Assembly (NCBI GenBank): GCA_041674345.1
Contig: JBAYVY010000018.1
Coordinates: forward strand, 1-19,893
Source of the DNA: JBAYVY01 sp041674345
GTDB lineage: Bacteria > Planctomycetota > Phycisphaerae > Phycisphaerales > Zrk34
Direction: 5' to 3'
DNA: 19,893 nucleotides
Part shown: piece by piece, positions 1 through 7,519 of the stretch
Position numbering within the stretch: position 1 is the stretch's first letter
Layout: every line of letters starts with the position of its first letter
Made by a program: the position numbers and the translations under genes
Notes under the pieces: generated by a model
What the model saw: the letters and a program-made list of their open reading frames with translations, nothing else
What the model was told of the DNA's origin: nothing
Databases searched by the model: none

Positions 1-3
1 CCC

Positions 4-126
4 AAAAGAACCGGATATTCACCACGGAGCACACGGAGATCACAGAGAGAGGAAAAAGCATGTTTCAAGCCGTTTTCAATTCACTCTCCGTGTCCTCCGT
101 GTTCTCCGTGGGGGGTTCTTTTTTTT
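4..126. repeat. Nonamer-array inverted repeat ending in a T tract
   Basis: Bases 21-53 contain degenerate 9-bp units of the type CACGGAGCA. Bases 84-113 carry the same units inverted (TCTCCGTGT, CCTCCGTGT, TCTCCGTGG). The outermost arms, AAAAGAACC at 4-12 and GGTTCTTTT at about 115-122, also pair, so the whole block can fold into one long hairpin. On the plus strand the right arm runs into eight T residues, so it could terminate a plus-strand gene lying left of the window. Related nonamer fragments occur at 6584-6612 and 15062-15207. Confidence 0.7.
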
Positions 127-153
127 GTTCAAAATCAGAAATGGCGAAATGGA

Positions 154-1176
154 TTATTTCAGGAGCAATTCGGCGATCTGCACGGCGTTCAGGGCCGCGC
201 CTTTGCGGATTTGATCGCCGGAGATGAACAGGTCGATGCCGGTGTTGTTGGGCAGGGACCAGTCCTGGCGGATGCGACCGACCAGAACATCGTCCTGCCC
301 GCTGGCGGCCAGCGGTTCGGGGTGCTGGTTGATTTCACGATCATCGACGATTTTGATTCCGGGGGCGGCGGCGAGAATGTCGCGCACCAGTTGTTCGGTC
401 ATCGGCTTTTCAAACTGGAGGTTCACCGCTTCGCAATGCGCCCGCAGCACCGGCACGCGCACGCAGGTGGTGGTGACGGTGAAATCGGGGCAATGGAAAA
501 TCTTGCGGGTCTCATTCAGCATCTTCGTCTCTTCCTCGTTGTAACCCGTGGCCGGGTCGATCTTCGAGTTGTGACTGAAAAGATTGAAGATGTATTGACG
601 CTTGAAAATGTCGGTCTTCAGCGGCCGGCCGGCGGACCAGTCGCGGGCCTGTTGTTCCAGTTCCGCCATCGCCGCGGCCCCCGCGCCGCTCGCGGCCTGG
701 TACGTGCTGACCACCGCCCGCTTGACGGGATTGACCTTGTGCAGCGGCCAAACCGGCACGTTCATGATGATGGTCGAGCAATTCGGATTGGCGATGATGC
801 CCTTGTGCAGCGCGATGTCCTGCGGATTGACTTCGGGCACGACCAGCGGCACGGCGGGGTCCATGCGGAAGGCGGAACTGTTATCGACGACCGCACATCC
901 GGCGGCAGCGGCGATGGGCGCGAACTTTTTGCTGATCGACCCGCCGGCGCTGAACAGGGCGATGTCGATGTCTTTGAAGGATGCTTCGGTGAGTTCCTCG
1001 ACGGTGTAAGTTTTGCTCTTGAAGGTGATCTGTTTACCGGCGGATCGCGCGGAGGCGAGCAGTTTGAGCTTGCCGAATGGGAAGTTTCGCTGTTCGAGAA
1101 TGGCGAGGAATTCCTGGCCGACCGCGCCGGTGACGCCGGCGACGGCGAGATGGGGGGGATTGTTGAAGGTGTGCAT
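154..1176 (-). CDS. asd: Aspartate-semialdehyde dehydrogenase
   Basis: This cytosolic enzyme reduces beta-aspartyl phosphate to aspartate semialdehyde with NADPH. It is the second step towards lysine (and diaminopimelate), threonine and methionine. The 340-residue product has the usual length. An N-terminal nucleotide-binding motif AVAGVTGAVG lies at residues 11-20. The active-site cysteine is C133 in NPNCST. The substrate and catalytic region STYQAASGAG covers residues 157-166, and the RVPVLRAH block at 240-247 supplies the conserved arginine and the catalytic histidine H247. The ATG start has only a weak ribosome-binding site. The gene appears monocistronic; the FHA gene upstream on the same strand is separated from it by a repeat-filled 190-bp gap. 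Function is firm from these motifs. Confidence 0.96.
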   Translation of the reverse strand: MHTFNNPPHLAVAGVTGAVGQEFLAILEQRNFPFGKLKLLASARSAGKQITFKSKTYTVEELTEASFKDIDIALFSAGGSISKKFAPIAAAAGCAVVDNSSAFRMDPAVPLVVPEVNPQDIALHKGIIANPNCSTIIMNVPVWPLHKVNPVKRAVVSTYQAASGAGAAAMAELEQQARDWSAGRPLKTDIFKRQYIFNLFSHNSKIDPATGYNEEETKMLNETRKIFHCPDFTVTTTCVRVPVLRAHCEAVNLQFEKPMTEQLVRDILAAAPGIKIVDDREINQHPEPLAASGQDDVLVGRIRQDWSLPNNTGIDLFISGDQIRKGAALNAVQIAELLLK

Positions 1177-1215
1177 GGGGTTTCAGAGTTAGGGGTGAAT
1201 CGGTGTGGGTTCGGG

Positions 1216-1300
1216 GTTCCATGTGCGATGTTCCATGTGCGAAGAACCCGAGGCGGCGCTCGAAGACTCGCTCTGCCTCGGCTTGGGTACATCGCACATA
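1216..1300. repeat. 47-bp palindromic element, copy 1, with outer inverted repeat
   Basis: The core at 1241-1287 begins GAAGAACCCGAGGC and ends GCCTCGGCTTGGG, so the flanks pair as CCGAGGC with GCCTCGG. Two 14-bp direct repeats (GTTCCATGTGCGAT, then GTTCCATGTGCGAA) precede it at 1216-1243. An exact 11-bp inverted repeat, ATGTGCGATGT at 1221-1231 and ACATCGCACAT at 1289-1299, encloses the core. It lies in the gap between the FHA gene and asd. Two further copies of the core are at 12001-12055 and, inverted, at 18640-18685. Confidence 0.85.
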
Positions 1301-1366
1301 CGGATAGCTCCGGCCGATCCGCGAATGGCGACCGGCCGGTCGTTGAGGTGCGGATCGGAGGGGCGG

Positions 1367-1939
1367 CTATTTAGTCTTCTTGGTTTTGGGCTGATCGTCG
1401 ATCAGCGGAATGGAATCGGACTCGTCATCGTCTTCGGCGGCGGCGAGCGCTTCGAGCGCGGCGATGGGGTCTTCGTCCTCGTCGTCCATCTGGACGGTGG
1501 GGGTGAAGGCCTCTTCATCGACCTTGTGGGGCATCTCGTGGCCCTTGTCGATTTTTTTGATGGCGTCGGCCTGAACCTCGGCGGGCACTTCCACTTCGCC
1601 GGTGTCCCGCGGCAGGACGGTGCGGATCGGCTGGATATCGGCGGGCCTGCCGTCGATGACGACGACGAAGGTGACCGGGCCGACCCGCAACTGATCGCCG
1701 GGTTCGAGTTGGGCTTCGAGTACCCGTTCGTTGTTATAGTATGTGCCGTTGCTGGAGCCAAGATCGCGGAGGGTGAGCTTGTCACCGTCCCGCTCGATCT
1801 TGAAATGTTGTCGGGAAACCGACGACAGCGGAATTCGCAGGTCGCAGGTGTTTTTCCGACCGATGACGGTGACGGCCTTGGTCAGGGGAAACTCCCGCCG
1901 TTCGCCGTCCGACTTGAACATAATGAGGGAAGCATGCAT
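1367..1939 (-). CDS. FHA-domain protein with acidic C-terminal tail
   Basis: The first about 100 of 190 residues form a forkhead-associated domain, a phosphothreonine-binding module. The conserved positions are visible: G27-R28 in VIGRKN, S42 and H45 in VSRQH, and GSSNGT at 61-66. The rest is a low-complexity, strongly acidic tail with runs of Asp and Glu and a lysine-rich end (KTKKTK). There are no membrane segments or signal peptide, so it is probably a cytosolic adaptor for Ser/Thr kinase signalling, which is common in planctomycetes. The kinase or partner cannot be named from here. The start is uncertain: a second Met at residue 7 is possible. The chosen ATG overlaps the longest possible hemW start on the other strand. 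Confidence 0.88.
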   Translation of the reverse strand: MHASLIMFKSDGERREFPLTKAVTVIGRKNTCDLRIPLSSVSRQHFKIERDGDKLTLRDLGSSNGTYYNNERVLEAQLEPGDQLRVGPVTFVVVIDGRPADIQPIRTVLPRDTGEVEVPAEVQADAIKKIDKGHEMPHKVDEEAFTPTVQMDDEDEDPIAALEALAAAEDDDESDSIPLIDDQPKTKKTK

Positions 1940-3359
1940 GGGCTTACTTTCAACGAACCATTCAGGTGAGAGACGTTATCCTAGCGGTTTACCGGACCCG
2001 GTTCAAGCCCCTTCATTTCAGGGGGGACTGAGGGACAAATGGACTAAGGGAAGAAGGGAAGAAGCAGCGGATTCAACGGCGCTGTTGGCCCATCTCGATT
2101 GCTCGGCGGTTCGCTCGCTTTACCTGCATCTGCCCTTCTGTTTTCACAAATGCCACTACTGCGATTTCTATTCCATCGTCGATTCGCGGAAACGGATGAA
2201 CGCGTTCGCCGACCGGCTGATCGACGAAATGCGCAGCATCGGCCCGCGAGTTCGGGGCAACCGCATCCGAACCATTTTCGTCGGCGGAGGAACCCCCACG
2301 CTGCTGCCGGCGGGAAACTGGCGGCGAATGCTCGCGGCCCTGCATGAAACGTTCGATCTGTCCGAATGGGCCGAGTTCACGGTGGAGGCCAATCCCGAAA
2401 CCGTCACGCCGGAACTGCTCCGCGTACTTATTTCCGGGGGAGTGAACCGCATGTCGATGGGCGCGCAATCGTTCAACCCGACGCACCTGAAAACACTCGA
2501 ACGCTGGCATGACCCCGAAAGCGTTGCCACGTCTTTGCAAATGATCCGCGATGCGGGCATCACCAACGTGAACCTCGATCTGATTTTCGCCGTACCCGGA
2601 CAAACGATGGACGAATGGCGGCTTGACCTCGACATCGCGCTGTCGCTCAAACCCTCGCACCTGTCGTGTTATTCGCTGATGTACGAACCGAACACCCCGC
2701 TGACGAAAAAACTGAAACTCGGCCAACTCCATCGCGTCGATGAAAACCTCGAAGCCGCGATGTATGAATACACCCTCGACACACTGGCCGCGGCAGGATT
2801 CGAGCACTACGAGATTTCCAATTGGGCCGGGCGGGAAAGTGGGAAGTCGGAAGTCGGAAGTGAGGGGAAAGTCGGAAGTCGGAAGTGGGAAGTCGGAAGT
2901 TCGGAGGCGGGGCCTTCACTTTCGACTTTTGCTTCACTTCCGCCTTCCGCCTTCCGACTTTCCACTTCCAACCGCTGTCTCCACAACCTCGCCTACTGGC
3001 TGAATCACGACTGGCTGGCGTTCGGTCCCTCGGCGTCGGGCCACGTGGCGGGCGTGCGTTGGAAAAACGTCCCGCATCTGGGACGATACCTCGCCCCCGG
3101 AAGTTCAGGCGGACGCACCCCGATTCAGGATGTCGAACAATTGGGCGCCGACGCGAGCATCGGCGAACAAATCATGCTGCGCATTCGCCTGATCGAAGGC
3201 ATCGACCACGCCTGGCTGGACGCGAACCTGAACGAGCCGCGCCGCGCCGCGATGCAACGGCAAATTGAACTGGGCTTTTTGGAACGCACACCGACGCACG
3301 TGCGATTGACGCGCAAGGGTTTACTGCTGGCCGACACGGTTGCCGCCGAATTACTGTGA
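1938..3359 (+). CDS. hemW: HemW-like radical SAM protein (heme chaperone / coproporphyrinogen III oxidase-like)
   Basis: HemW proteins bind a 4Fe-4S cluster and SAM and are implicated in heme delivery; they were formerly annotated as oxygen-independent coproporphyrinogen oxidase. The radical SAM motif CFHKCHYC (CxxxCxxC) is present, followed by VGGGTPT, EANPET, SMGAQSF and NLDLIFAVPGQT. The family block YEISNWA is separated from HNLAYW by a 47-codon insertion made of heptamer repeats (2829-2969). A second small insert, APGS, follows at 3093-3104. The start is uncertain. ATG 1938 has a GAGGG sequence 8 bp upstream, but the roughly 55 residues before LYLHLPFC are not family-like and include octamer repeats. 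TTG at 2085 would give a more typical N-terminus. Identity is firm; whether the insertions are tolerated is an inference from the intact frame. Confidence 0.9.
   Translation: MGLLSTNHSGERRYPSGLPDPVQAPSFQGGLRDKWTKGRREEAADSTALLAHLDCSAVRSLYLHLPFCFHKCHYCDFYSIVDSRKRMNAFADRLIDEMRSIGPRVRGNRIRTIFVGGGTPTLLPAGNWRRMLAALHETFDLSEWAEFTVEANPETVTPELLRVLISGGVNRMSMGAQSFNPTHLKTLERWHDPESVATSLQMIRDAGITNVNLDLIFAVPGQTMDEWRLDLDIALSLKPSHLSCYSLMYEPNTPLTKKLKLGQLHRVDENLEAAMYEYTLDTLAAAGFEHYEISNWAGRESGKSEVGSEGKVGSRKWEVGSSEAGPSLSTFASLPPSAFRLSTSNRCLHNLAYWLNHDWLAFGPSASGHVAGVRWKNVPHLGRYLAPGSSGGRTPIQDVEQLGADASIGEQIMLRIRLIEGIDHAWLDANLNEPRRAAMQRQIELGFLERTPTHVRLTRKGLLLADTVAAELL
2024..2063. repeat. Octamer tandem array (GGGACNAA type)
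   Basis: Five consecutive 8-bp units are visible: GGGACTGA, GGGACAAA, TGGACTAA, GGGAAGAA, GGGAAGAA. The array sits just upstream of the conserved part of hemW. The same octamer family recurs at 5505-5528 (inverted, against the cysK stop) and at 15087-15166. Confidence 0.75.
2829..2969. repeat. Heptamer-array hairpin inserted in frame in hemW
   Basis: This 141-bp (47-codon) block has repeats of GGAAGTC and GGAAGTG in its left arm and the inverted form, such as CTTCCGCCTTCCGACTT, in its right arm, so it can fold into a hairpin. It separates two conserved HemW blocks without breaking the frame and encodes a Gly/Ser/Lys-rich linker. A 20-bp stretch at 2835-2854 is identical to 8387-8406, downstream of folD. 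Confidence 0.85.
3093..3104 (+). repeat. 12-bp unit GCCCCCGGAAGT in hemW
   Basis: This is an exact copy of the consensus dodecamer, in reading phase gcc-ccc-gga-agt, encoding APGS near the HemW C-terminal region. Confidence 0.7.
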
Positions 3360-3399
3360 ATCCGCCACTGTGCGGTTTAAAATCATTCAAAAGCGTGTA

Positions 3400-4029
3400 T
3401 CAGCCAAAAGACGCGGCCACTTCGTCAATCTGACGCTCGAATTCTCGAAAAGCTGACAATTGCCGTAGCGACGAAAAATCTTGCGTAAGTTCGGCAACGC
3501 GAATCCGCCGCCATCCCAATTCAGACGGTCTGGAAAACTTCTTACGGCGACGTCCATTCAACTCGGACGCTTTAACCAAGAGCGCATCCAGAACATCCTT
3601 GGGGTCTGGTAAGTTTTCAAGATTCTCCAACGAAGGGAGTTGAAGGTGAACCGATCCGTTTGGATTACCTGCAGCTTTGCGAATTTCACTCAAACCAGTA
3701 AGGAGCCATGCTTCAGTCATGCGAACAGGGACAACAATGACAGTTGGTTGTTGACGGGTAAGCTGCCTAACCGCATCTTGAATTTGATGATATCGATCCG
3801 CATATCCATCCGTTGTTTCCGCATCACGATGGACAAACAACAAATCACAAGGATACTGAACCAACCCAACCCGAAGGCGTTCGCTAAGTTCCGCAGGCCC
3901 AGCGATAAACTGCGACGTGAAACCTCGCTCTGCGATACCAGTGATCTTCGCCAATTTCCAGTCGATCACTGATACCAATGCGCGATCTGTGGGACCATCC
4001 GCCAATAACGTGTAACGAATTGGTTTCAA
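3400..4029 (-). CDS. DUF4276-like TOPRIM-fold protein, partner of the upstream ATPase
   Basis: The 209-residue product starts with LLADGPTD at 8-15 and has LLFVHRDAE at 63-71, the two acidic motifs expected of a TOPRIM metal site. Asp (D11) stands where Glu is usual, and D69-x-E71 is the second motif. The block PVRMTEAWLL and the following DPK and GRRRKKF segments resemble DUF4276 proteins. It starts at TTG, overlapping the TGA of the ATPase gene by two bases (TTGA), with GGAG at 4041-4044 about 11 bp upstream. That arrangement indicates translational coupling. TOPRIM partners of AAA ATPases are nucleases or effectors in OLD/Gabija, PARIS and related phage defences, and this role is inferred here. 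The base composition is more AT-rich than the flanks. Confidence 0.8.
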   Translation of the reverse strand: MKPIRYTLLADGPTDRALVSVIDWKLAKITGIAERGFTSQFIAGPAELSERLRVGLVQYPCDLLFVHRDAETTDGYADRYHQIQDAVRQLTRQQPTVIVVPVRMTEAWLLTGLSEIRKAAGNPNGSVHLQLPSLENLENLPDPKDVLDALLVKASELNGRRRKKFSRPSELGWRRIRVAELTQDFSSLRQLSAFREFERQIDEVAASFG

Positions 4030-5417
4030 GTCTTATCAATCTCCGCATTATACCAGTCAATCAACAATTGTTCGTTTTGATCGGGTGGACCGCCGCGTCC
4101 CAAATACGCTGTCATCTGACCGGTTACCAGATGATTCGCCCCCCCCTCGCGCCAACTTCTCGGTGGAACGTAGGCCGACGCGATATAACCCTGGGAGTTT
4201 TCGCGACGAATGCGTTCGCGTTCGATGTAAATTAAATCGTCAGTCGTCACTTGAGAGACAACCTTGGGTGAATGGGTATTGACAATCACTTGACGCAGCG
4301 GATTCGTAGAATCAACTGCTAAATCAGCGTCAACCGCAATATCCTGCAACAAACGGATAATGGTTTCGATTCGTTCGGGATGGATACCGTTTTCAGGTTC
4401 TTCCAGACAAATGACTCCCTCCATTTCTGGATCGAGATCAAGAACGGTAAGAACCAAAAATCGGAGAGTTCCATCCGAGAGCGAATGAGCGGCATGTTCA
4501 ACGCCATCCCGACCCGCAATCGTGAGGGTGCGAGTTTCAAAACGCTCGTCTTCTATCACCCTGGCGGAAGTCACATCATCAATCAGTCTCGCCAAACGAT
4601 TGGCCAATTCGGACGCAACGCGACCGGATGGATCTTCCTGACGCATAAGTCGGTATATGGTATTGGGAAGGTTCGCACCCCTCGAATCAATAAAGCCCGG
4701 GTCACGGTACAACGATGGCGACCGCATCGCTGAAGGTTCGAGCATCAATGTCTGCCAAGACCGCATTTCCTGATGTGCGGAGAGAATCGACGGAAAGTCT
4801 GCATTCGCCATACCGCCTAAAACGGTTCGTGTTGAGTTCGGAGCTGGAATTTTTCGACCACCGTGTCCTTCCTGATGAACCGTAATCGTTGTGGGAGCTA
4901 CTTTGGATGACGAGATGAAATCTACCGTGCGTCGCCCGGAAATCACGGAATTGCGAAAAGCACGAGAATGCTTGAAACCAATGGACCCTCGCGCCGTTTG
5001 CTGCGATATGGGTTCAAGACTTTCCGAGGCAAGTTCGAGCATGCCGGAATTTTTCGGCCCCATTCGGAATGCCACTTCATAACGCAGGGTGGAAATGGCC
5101 GCTTGTGCTTTTACGCCAAATTCATCTTCGACGTTGCGGTTGACGATCAAGTCTGCGGTAAAACGCATCTCGGGCGCAATGAACTTTTCAAACCGCGTGA
5201 ACAAATCCTCCGCCGAAGCCGCTCGACTTCGGGAGTCGCGCAGTTCGGCGACCGCTTCCATGATCGGCTTCTGTGTTAAGAGATTGAGAAAACGAATGGC
5301 GTCAAACAAATTCGATTTGCCCGCGGCGTTAAGCCCGGCAATACAAGTGAATGGGCCGAATCGCACCTCAAAGTCGAGAAGATTCTTGAAGCCCCTGATG
5401 TGTAACCTCGTCAACAT
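4026..5417 (-). CDS. RecF/OLD-like AAA family ATPase
   Basis: The 463-residue protein has an ABC-type SMC/RecF-like ATPase head. The Walker A motif GLNAAGKSN is at 28-36, a signature-like SLSDGTLR at 313-320, Walker B VICLEEPENG at 335-344 and the switch histidine in NTHSP at 380-384. The N-terminus LTRLHIRGFKNL is typical of AAA_21/AAA_15 ATPases. It is the first gene of a two-gene minus-strand operon with the TOPRIM-like gene. A ribosome-binding site (TAAGGT) lies about 7 bp before the ATG. Such ATPases act as sensors or scaffolds for the TOPRIM effector in defence modules. No coiled-coil arm of SMC length is present, so it is not a chromosome SMC or RecF itself. Confidence 0.88.
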   Translation of the reverse strand: MLTRLHIRGFKNLLDFEVRFGPFTCIAGLNAAGKSNLFDAIRFLNLLTQKPIMEAVAELRDSRSRAASAEDLFTRFEKFIAPEMRFTADLIVNRNVEDEFGVKAQAAISTLRYEVAFRMGPKNSGMLELASESLEPISQQTARGSIGFKHSRAFRNSVISGRRTVDFISSSKVAPTTITVHQEGHGGRKIPAPNSTRTVLGGMANADFPSILSAHQEMRSWQTLMLEPSAMRSPSLYRDPGFIDSRGANLPNTIYRLMRQEDPSGRVASELANRLARLIDDVTSARVIEDERFETRTLTIAGRDGVEHAAHSLSDGTLRFLVLTVLDLDPEMEGVICLEEPENGIHPERIETIIRLLQDIAVDADLAVDSTNPLRQVIVNTHSPKVVSQVTTDDLIYIERERIRRENSQGYIASAYVPPRSWREGGANHLVTGQMTAYLGRGGPPDQNEQLLIDWYNAEIDKT

Positions 5418-5466
5418 ACATTTACCTTACCCAGAACTACTGCACTCTGGCAAACGCAGCCATGCC

Positions 5467-5493
5467 AAAAAGGGCGCGACTGTAAGCCGCGCC
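5467..5493 (-). terminator. Rho-independent terminator downstream of cysK
   Basis: On the minus strand a GGCGCG/CGCGCC stem (5488-5493 with 5473-5478, 9-nt loop) is followed by a T tract (5467-5471). It lies about 40 bp past the cysK stop. Confidence 0.7.
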
Positions 5494-5504
5494 GTCCTTT
5501 TCTT

Positions 5505-5528
5505 TCCCTCAGTCCCTTTATCCCTTCT
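5505..5528. repeat. Octamer array, inverted orientation
   Basis: The 8-bp units TCCCTCAG, TCCCTTTA and TCCCTTCT are the reverse complement of the GGGACNAA family. They end three bases from the cysK stop codon. Confidence 0.65.
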
Positions 5529-5531
5529 TCT

Positions 5532-6494
5532 TCACTGCGCCAATCCCGCGAACAGCGGCGTGGACAGGTAGCGTTCGCCGAAGCTGCACGCGATGGTCAC
5601 GATGCGTTTGCCCTGGAGGTGGAACTTTTCGATGGCTTTGATCGTGGCGACGACGTTGCCGCCGGTGGAGATGCCGGCGAACAGGCCCTCTTCCTTCGCC
5701 AGACGCCGGCCCATCTCGAACGCCTCGTCGTTGTTGACGGTGAGGACGCCGTTGAGCAGCGAAGTGTCGAGATTTCTCGGAATGAACCCCGCGCCGATGC
5801 CTTGGATTTTGTGCGGGCCGGGCTGTCCGCCGCCGATGACCGGCGAGTTTTCGGGTTCGACGGCATAAGCGTGGAAGTCAGGGTTGTGTTTGCGAATCGC
5901 GCGGGTGATGCCAGTGATGGTGCCGCCGGTGCCCACGCCGGCGACGATGGCGTCGATCCTGCCGCCGCTGTCGGCCCAGATTTCCGGGCCGGTGGTTGCT
6001 TCGTGAATCGCGGGGTTGGCGGGGTTTTCAAATTGCTGCGGCATCCAGGCGTTGGGGTTTTCCGCGACGATCTGATCGGCCTTTTCGATCGCGCCCTTCA
6101 TGCCTTTTTCAGCGGGGGTGAGGACGAGTTCCGCGCCCATCGCGCGCAGCAGGCCGCGCCGTTCCAGCGACATGCTTTCGGGCATCGTCAGACAGAGCTT
6201 GTACCCGCGCGCCGCCGCGACGAACGCCAGCGCGATGCCGGTGTTCCCGCTGGTGGGTTCGACGATGAGGGTGTCTTTTTTGATTTTGCCGTCGCGTTCA
6301 CCGGCTTCGATCATCGCCCGGCCGATGCGATCCTTCACGCTCGACATCGGATTGAAAAACTCGCACTTGACGAACACCGTCGCCAGCTTCGGGTCGATCA
6401 CACGCTTCAATCGCACCATCGGCGTGTTGAAGCAGGTATCCACGATGCCTGCGTAGGCCTGTTTGTGCAACAGCGGATATTGTTCATTGGACAT
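5532..6494 (-). CDS. cysK: Cysteine synthase (O-acetylserine sulfhydrylase)
   Basis: This PLP enzyme of cysteine biosynthesis converts O-acetylserine and sulfide to cysteine. The 320-residue product has the family length. The PLP lysine is K54 in SSVKDRIG. The substrate loop PTSGNTG is at 80-86, the PLP-phosphate loop GVGTGGT at 186-192, and the C-terminal ISTGGN segment carries the serine that contacts the PLP ring. The ending SFGERYLST is CysK-like. The ATG start gives MSNEQYPLLH. CysM or a cystathionine beta-synthase-like specificity cannot be excluded from motifs alone. The gene is followed by a hairpin terminator on its own strand and appears monocistronic. Confidence 0.94.
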   Translation of the reverse strand: MSNEQYPLLHKQAYAGIVDTCFNTPMVRLKRVIDPKLATVFVKCEFFNPMSSVKDRIGRAMIEAGERDGKIKKDTLIVEPTSGNTGIALAFVAAARGYKLCLTMPESMSLERRGLLRAMGAELVLTPAEKGMKGAIEKADQIVAENPNAWMPQQFENPANPAIHEATTGPEIWADSGGRIDAIVAGVGTGGTITGITRAIRKHNPDFHAYAVEPENSPVIGGGQPGPHKIQGIGAGFIPRNLDTSLLNGVLTVNNDEAFEMGRRLAKEEGLFAGISTGGNVVATIKAIEKFHLQGKRIVTIACSFGERYLSTPLFAGLAQ

Positions 6495-6540
6495 GAGGCG
6501 GCTCCCGTTTCAAAAAAGGTTGAGGACTTCATGCTAGTGC

Positions 6541-6552
6541 GCCCCCGGAAAC
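6541..6552. repeat. 12-bp unit variant upstream of cysK
   Basis: GCCCCCGGAAAC matches ten bases of the dodecamer consensus. It lies 47 bp upstream of the cysK start, in a gap that also holds a nonamer fragment (6584-6612). Confidence 0.45.
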
Positions 6553-6583
6553 TTGGCAAACGCCGAAAAACCCGCAATGGGGC

Positions 6584-6612
6584 TTAACCGCGGAGATTCG
6601 GAGACGTAGAGA
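6584..6612. repeat. Nonamer repeat fragment
   Basis: AACCGCGGAGATTCGGAGAC followed by GTAGAGATG is a degenerate three-unit piece of the CACGGAGAA nonamer family seen at 21-53 and 15062. No inverted partner is present nearby. Confidence 0.5.
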
Positions 6613-6617
6613 TGAAT

Positions 6618-6647
6618 GAAAAAACGGCGACCGGGATGGGTCGCCGT
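6618..6647 (-). terminator. Rho-independent terminator of the PEP-CTERM gene
   Basis: A perfect 9-bp stem, ACGGCGACC (6624-6632) with GGTCGCCGT (6639-6647), has a 6-nt loop and is followed on the minus strand by at least six T residues. It lies about 45 bp past the stop codon. Confidence 0.88.
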
Positions 6648-6691
6648 CGGGTGGGTGTCGGATGATTCGGCCGCCTGCCGCGAGGCGGGAA

Positions 6692-7342
6692 TCAGGCATG
6701 GCGGATTCGGCGTGAGCGGAGCAGGCCCAGGCCGATGCCCACGGAGGCCAGCATCAGGGATGCGGGTTCGGGGGTGAGGACGGCGTTGTCGAGGTAGCCG
6801 GTGTCGGACCCGGTCATGAACTCGCCGCGAATGAGGAGCGAGGACAGATTCGACAGAACCGAAGCGAACTCCGCGGCATTGGGCGTGGTGCTGTCGGACG
6901 CCTTGATCCAGCCGCCGGCCGGGTTCAGCGGCACATCGTAATGGTTCCAGACGTTGGCGTCGGGCCATGCGCCGTTCCAGTTCAGCGTGACGCCGGAACC
7001 CGTGATGCTGACCATCGGCCAGGCCCAGGGGGTTGAATCCGACGCGGTGATACGCAGGTCGTAGGAGAACGTTCCGCCGTAGGCGCCGGATTGATTGCCG
7101 AGGAACTTGGCGGGCGCGACGAACGACCATGTTCCGCCCTGCGTGTCGTCAGTCGCGTAGATCGCGCCGACGGGATTTCCAAGGGCGTTGGTCCATGTCG
7201 ATGGAGCGGCGAAATCACCGCCCGTCGTCCAATCTTCCTTGTCGGTATCGAAGTAGCTGCTGACCGGGGCGGCGAAAACCGCGCCGGTCCAACCCAACAC
7301 CAACGATGCCGCAACCGCACGAATCATTACCACGGATGACAT
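6692..7342 (-). CDS. PEP-CTERM sorted extracellular protein, laminin-B-like
   Basis: The 216-residue product has a Sec signal peptide (MSSVVMIRAVAASLVLGWTG, cleavage expected near AAP). A beta-rich middle contains the opening DTDKEDWTTGGDF, reminiscent of laminin-B domains. The C-terminal sorting tag comprises TPEPASL, a hydrophobic helix (LASVGIGLGLL) and the basic end RSRRIRHA. PEP-CTERM tags are recognised by exosortase and direct proteins to the cell surface or extracellular polymer. The ATG at 7342 was chosen because GGAGAG lies about 7 bp upstream and it places the signal peptide at the N-terminus; a longer start at 7384 lacks both. No exosortase gene is in the window. The ligand is unknown. 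Confidence 0.9.
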   Translation of the reverse strand: MSSVVMIRAVAASLVLGWTGAVFAAPVSSYFDTDKEDWTTGGDFAAPSTWTNALGNPVGAIYATDDTQGGTWSFVAPAKFLGNQSGAYGGTFSYDLRITASDSTPWAWPMVSITGSGVTLNWNGAWPDANVWNHYDVPLNPAGGWIKASDSTTPNAAEFASVLSNLSSLLIRGEFMTGSDTGYLDNAVLTPEPASLMLASVGIGLGLLRSRRIRHA

Positions 7343-7519
7343 GTTCTCTCTCCAGAAAAGTCGCTCGAATATGAACGGAACCATCCATTCAACGGCGAGC
7401 TGATATTATTGAATGAATCTCTTTCCCGACTAAACGGGGAACTTCCAATTTCAACGATTATTTTACTATACTGTCGGGATCAGTCAATGGAATTCCGTAA
7501 CCCCCAACAGCACAGGCCC

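Noticed and set aside
354..368. Dodecamer-like sequence inside asd encoding APGI
   Set aside because: An AAPG segment is normal at this position in aspartate-semialdehyde dehydrogenases, so it is probably native coding sequence rather than an inserted unit.
1743..1937. Upstream extension of the hemW frame
   Set aside because: It lies entirely antisense to the FHA gene and encodes no family-like residues.
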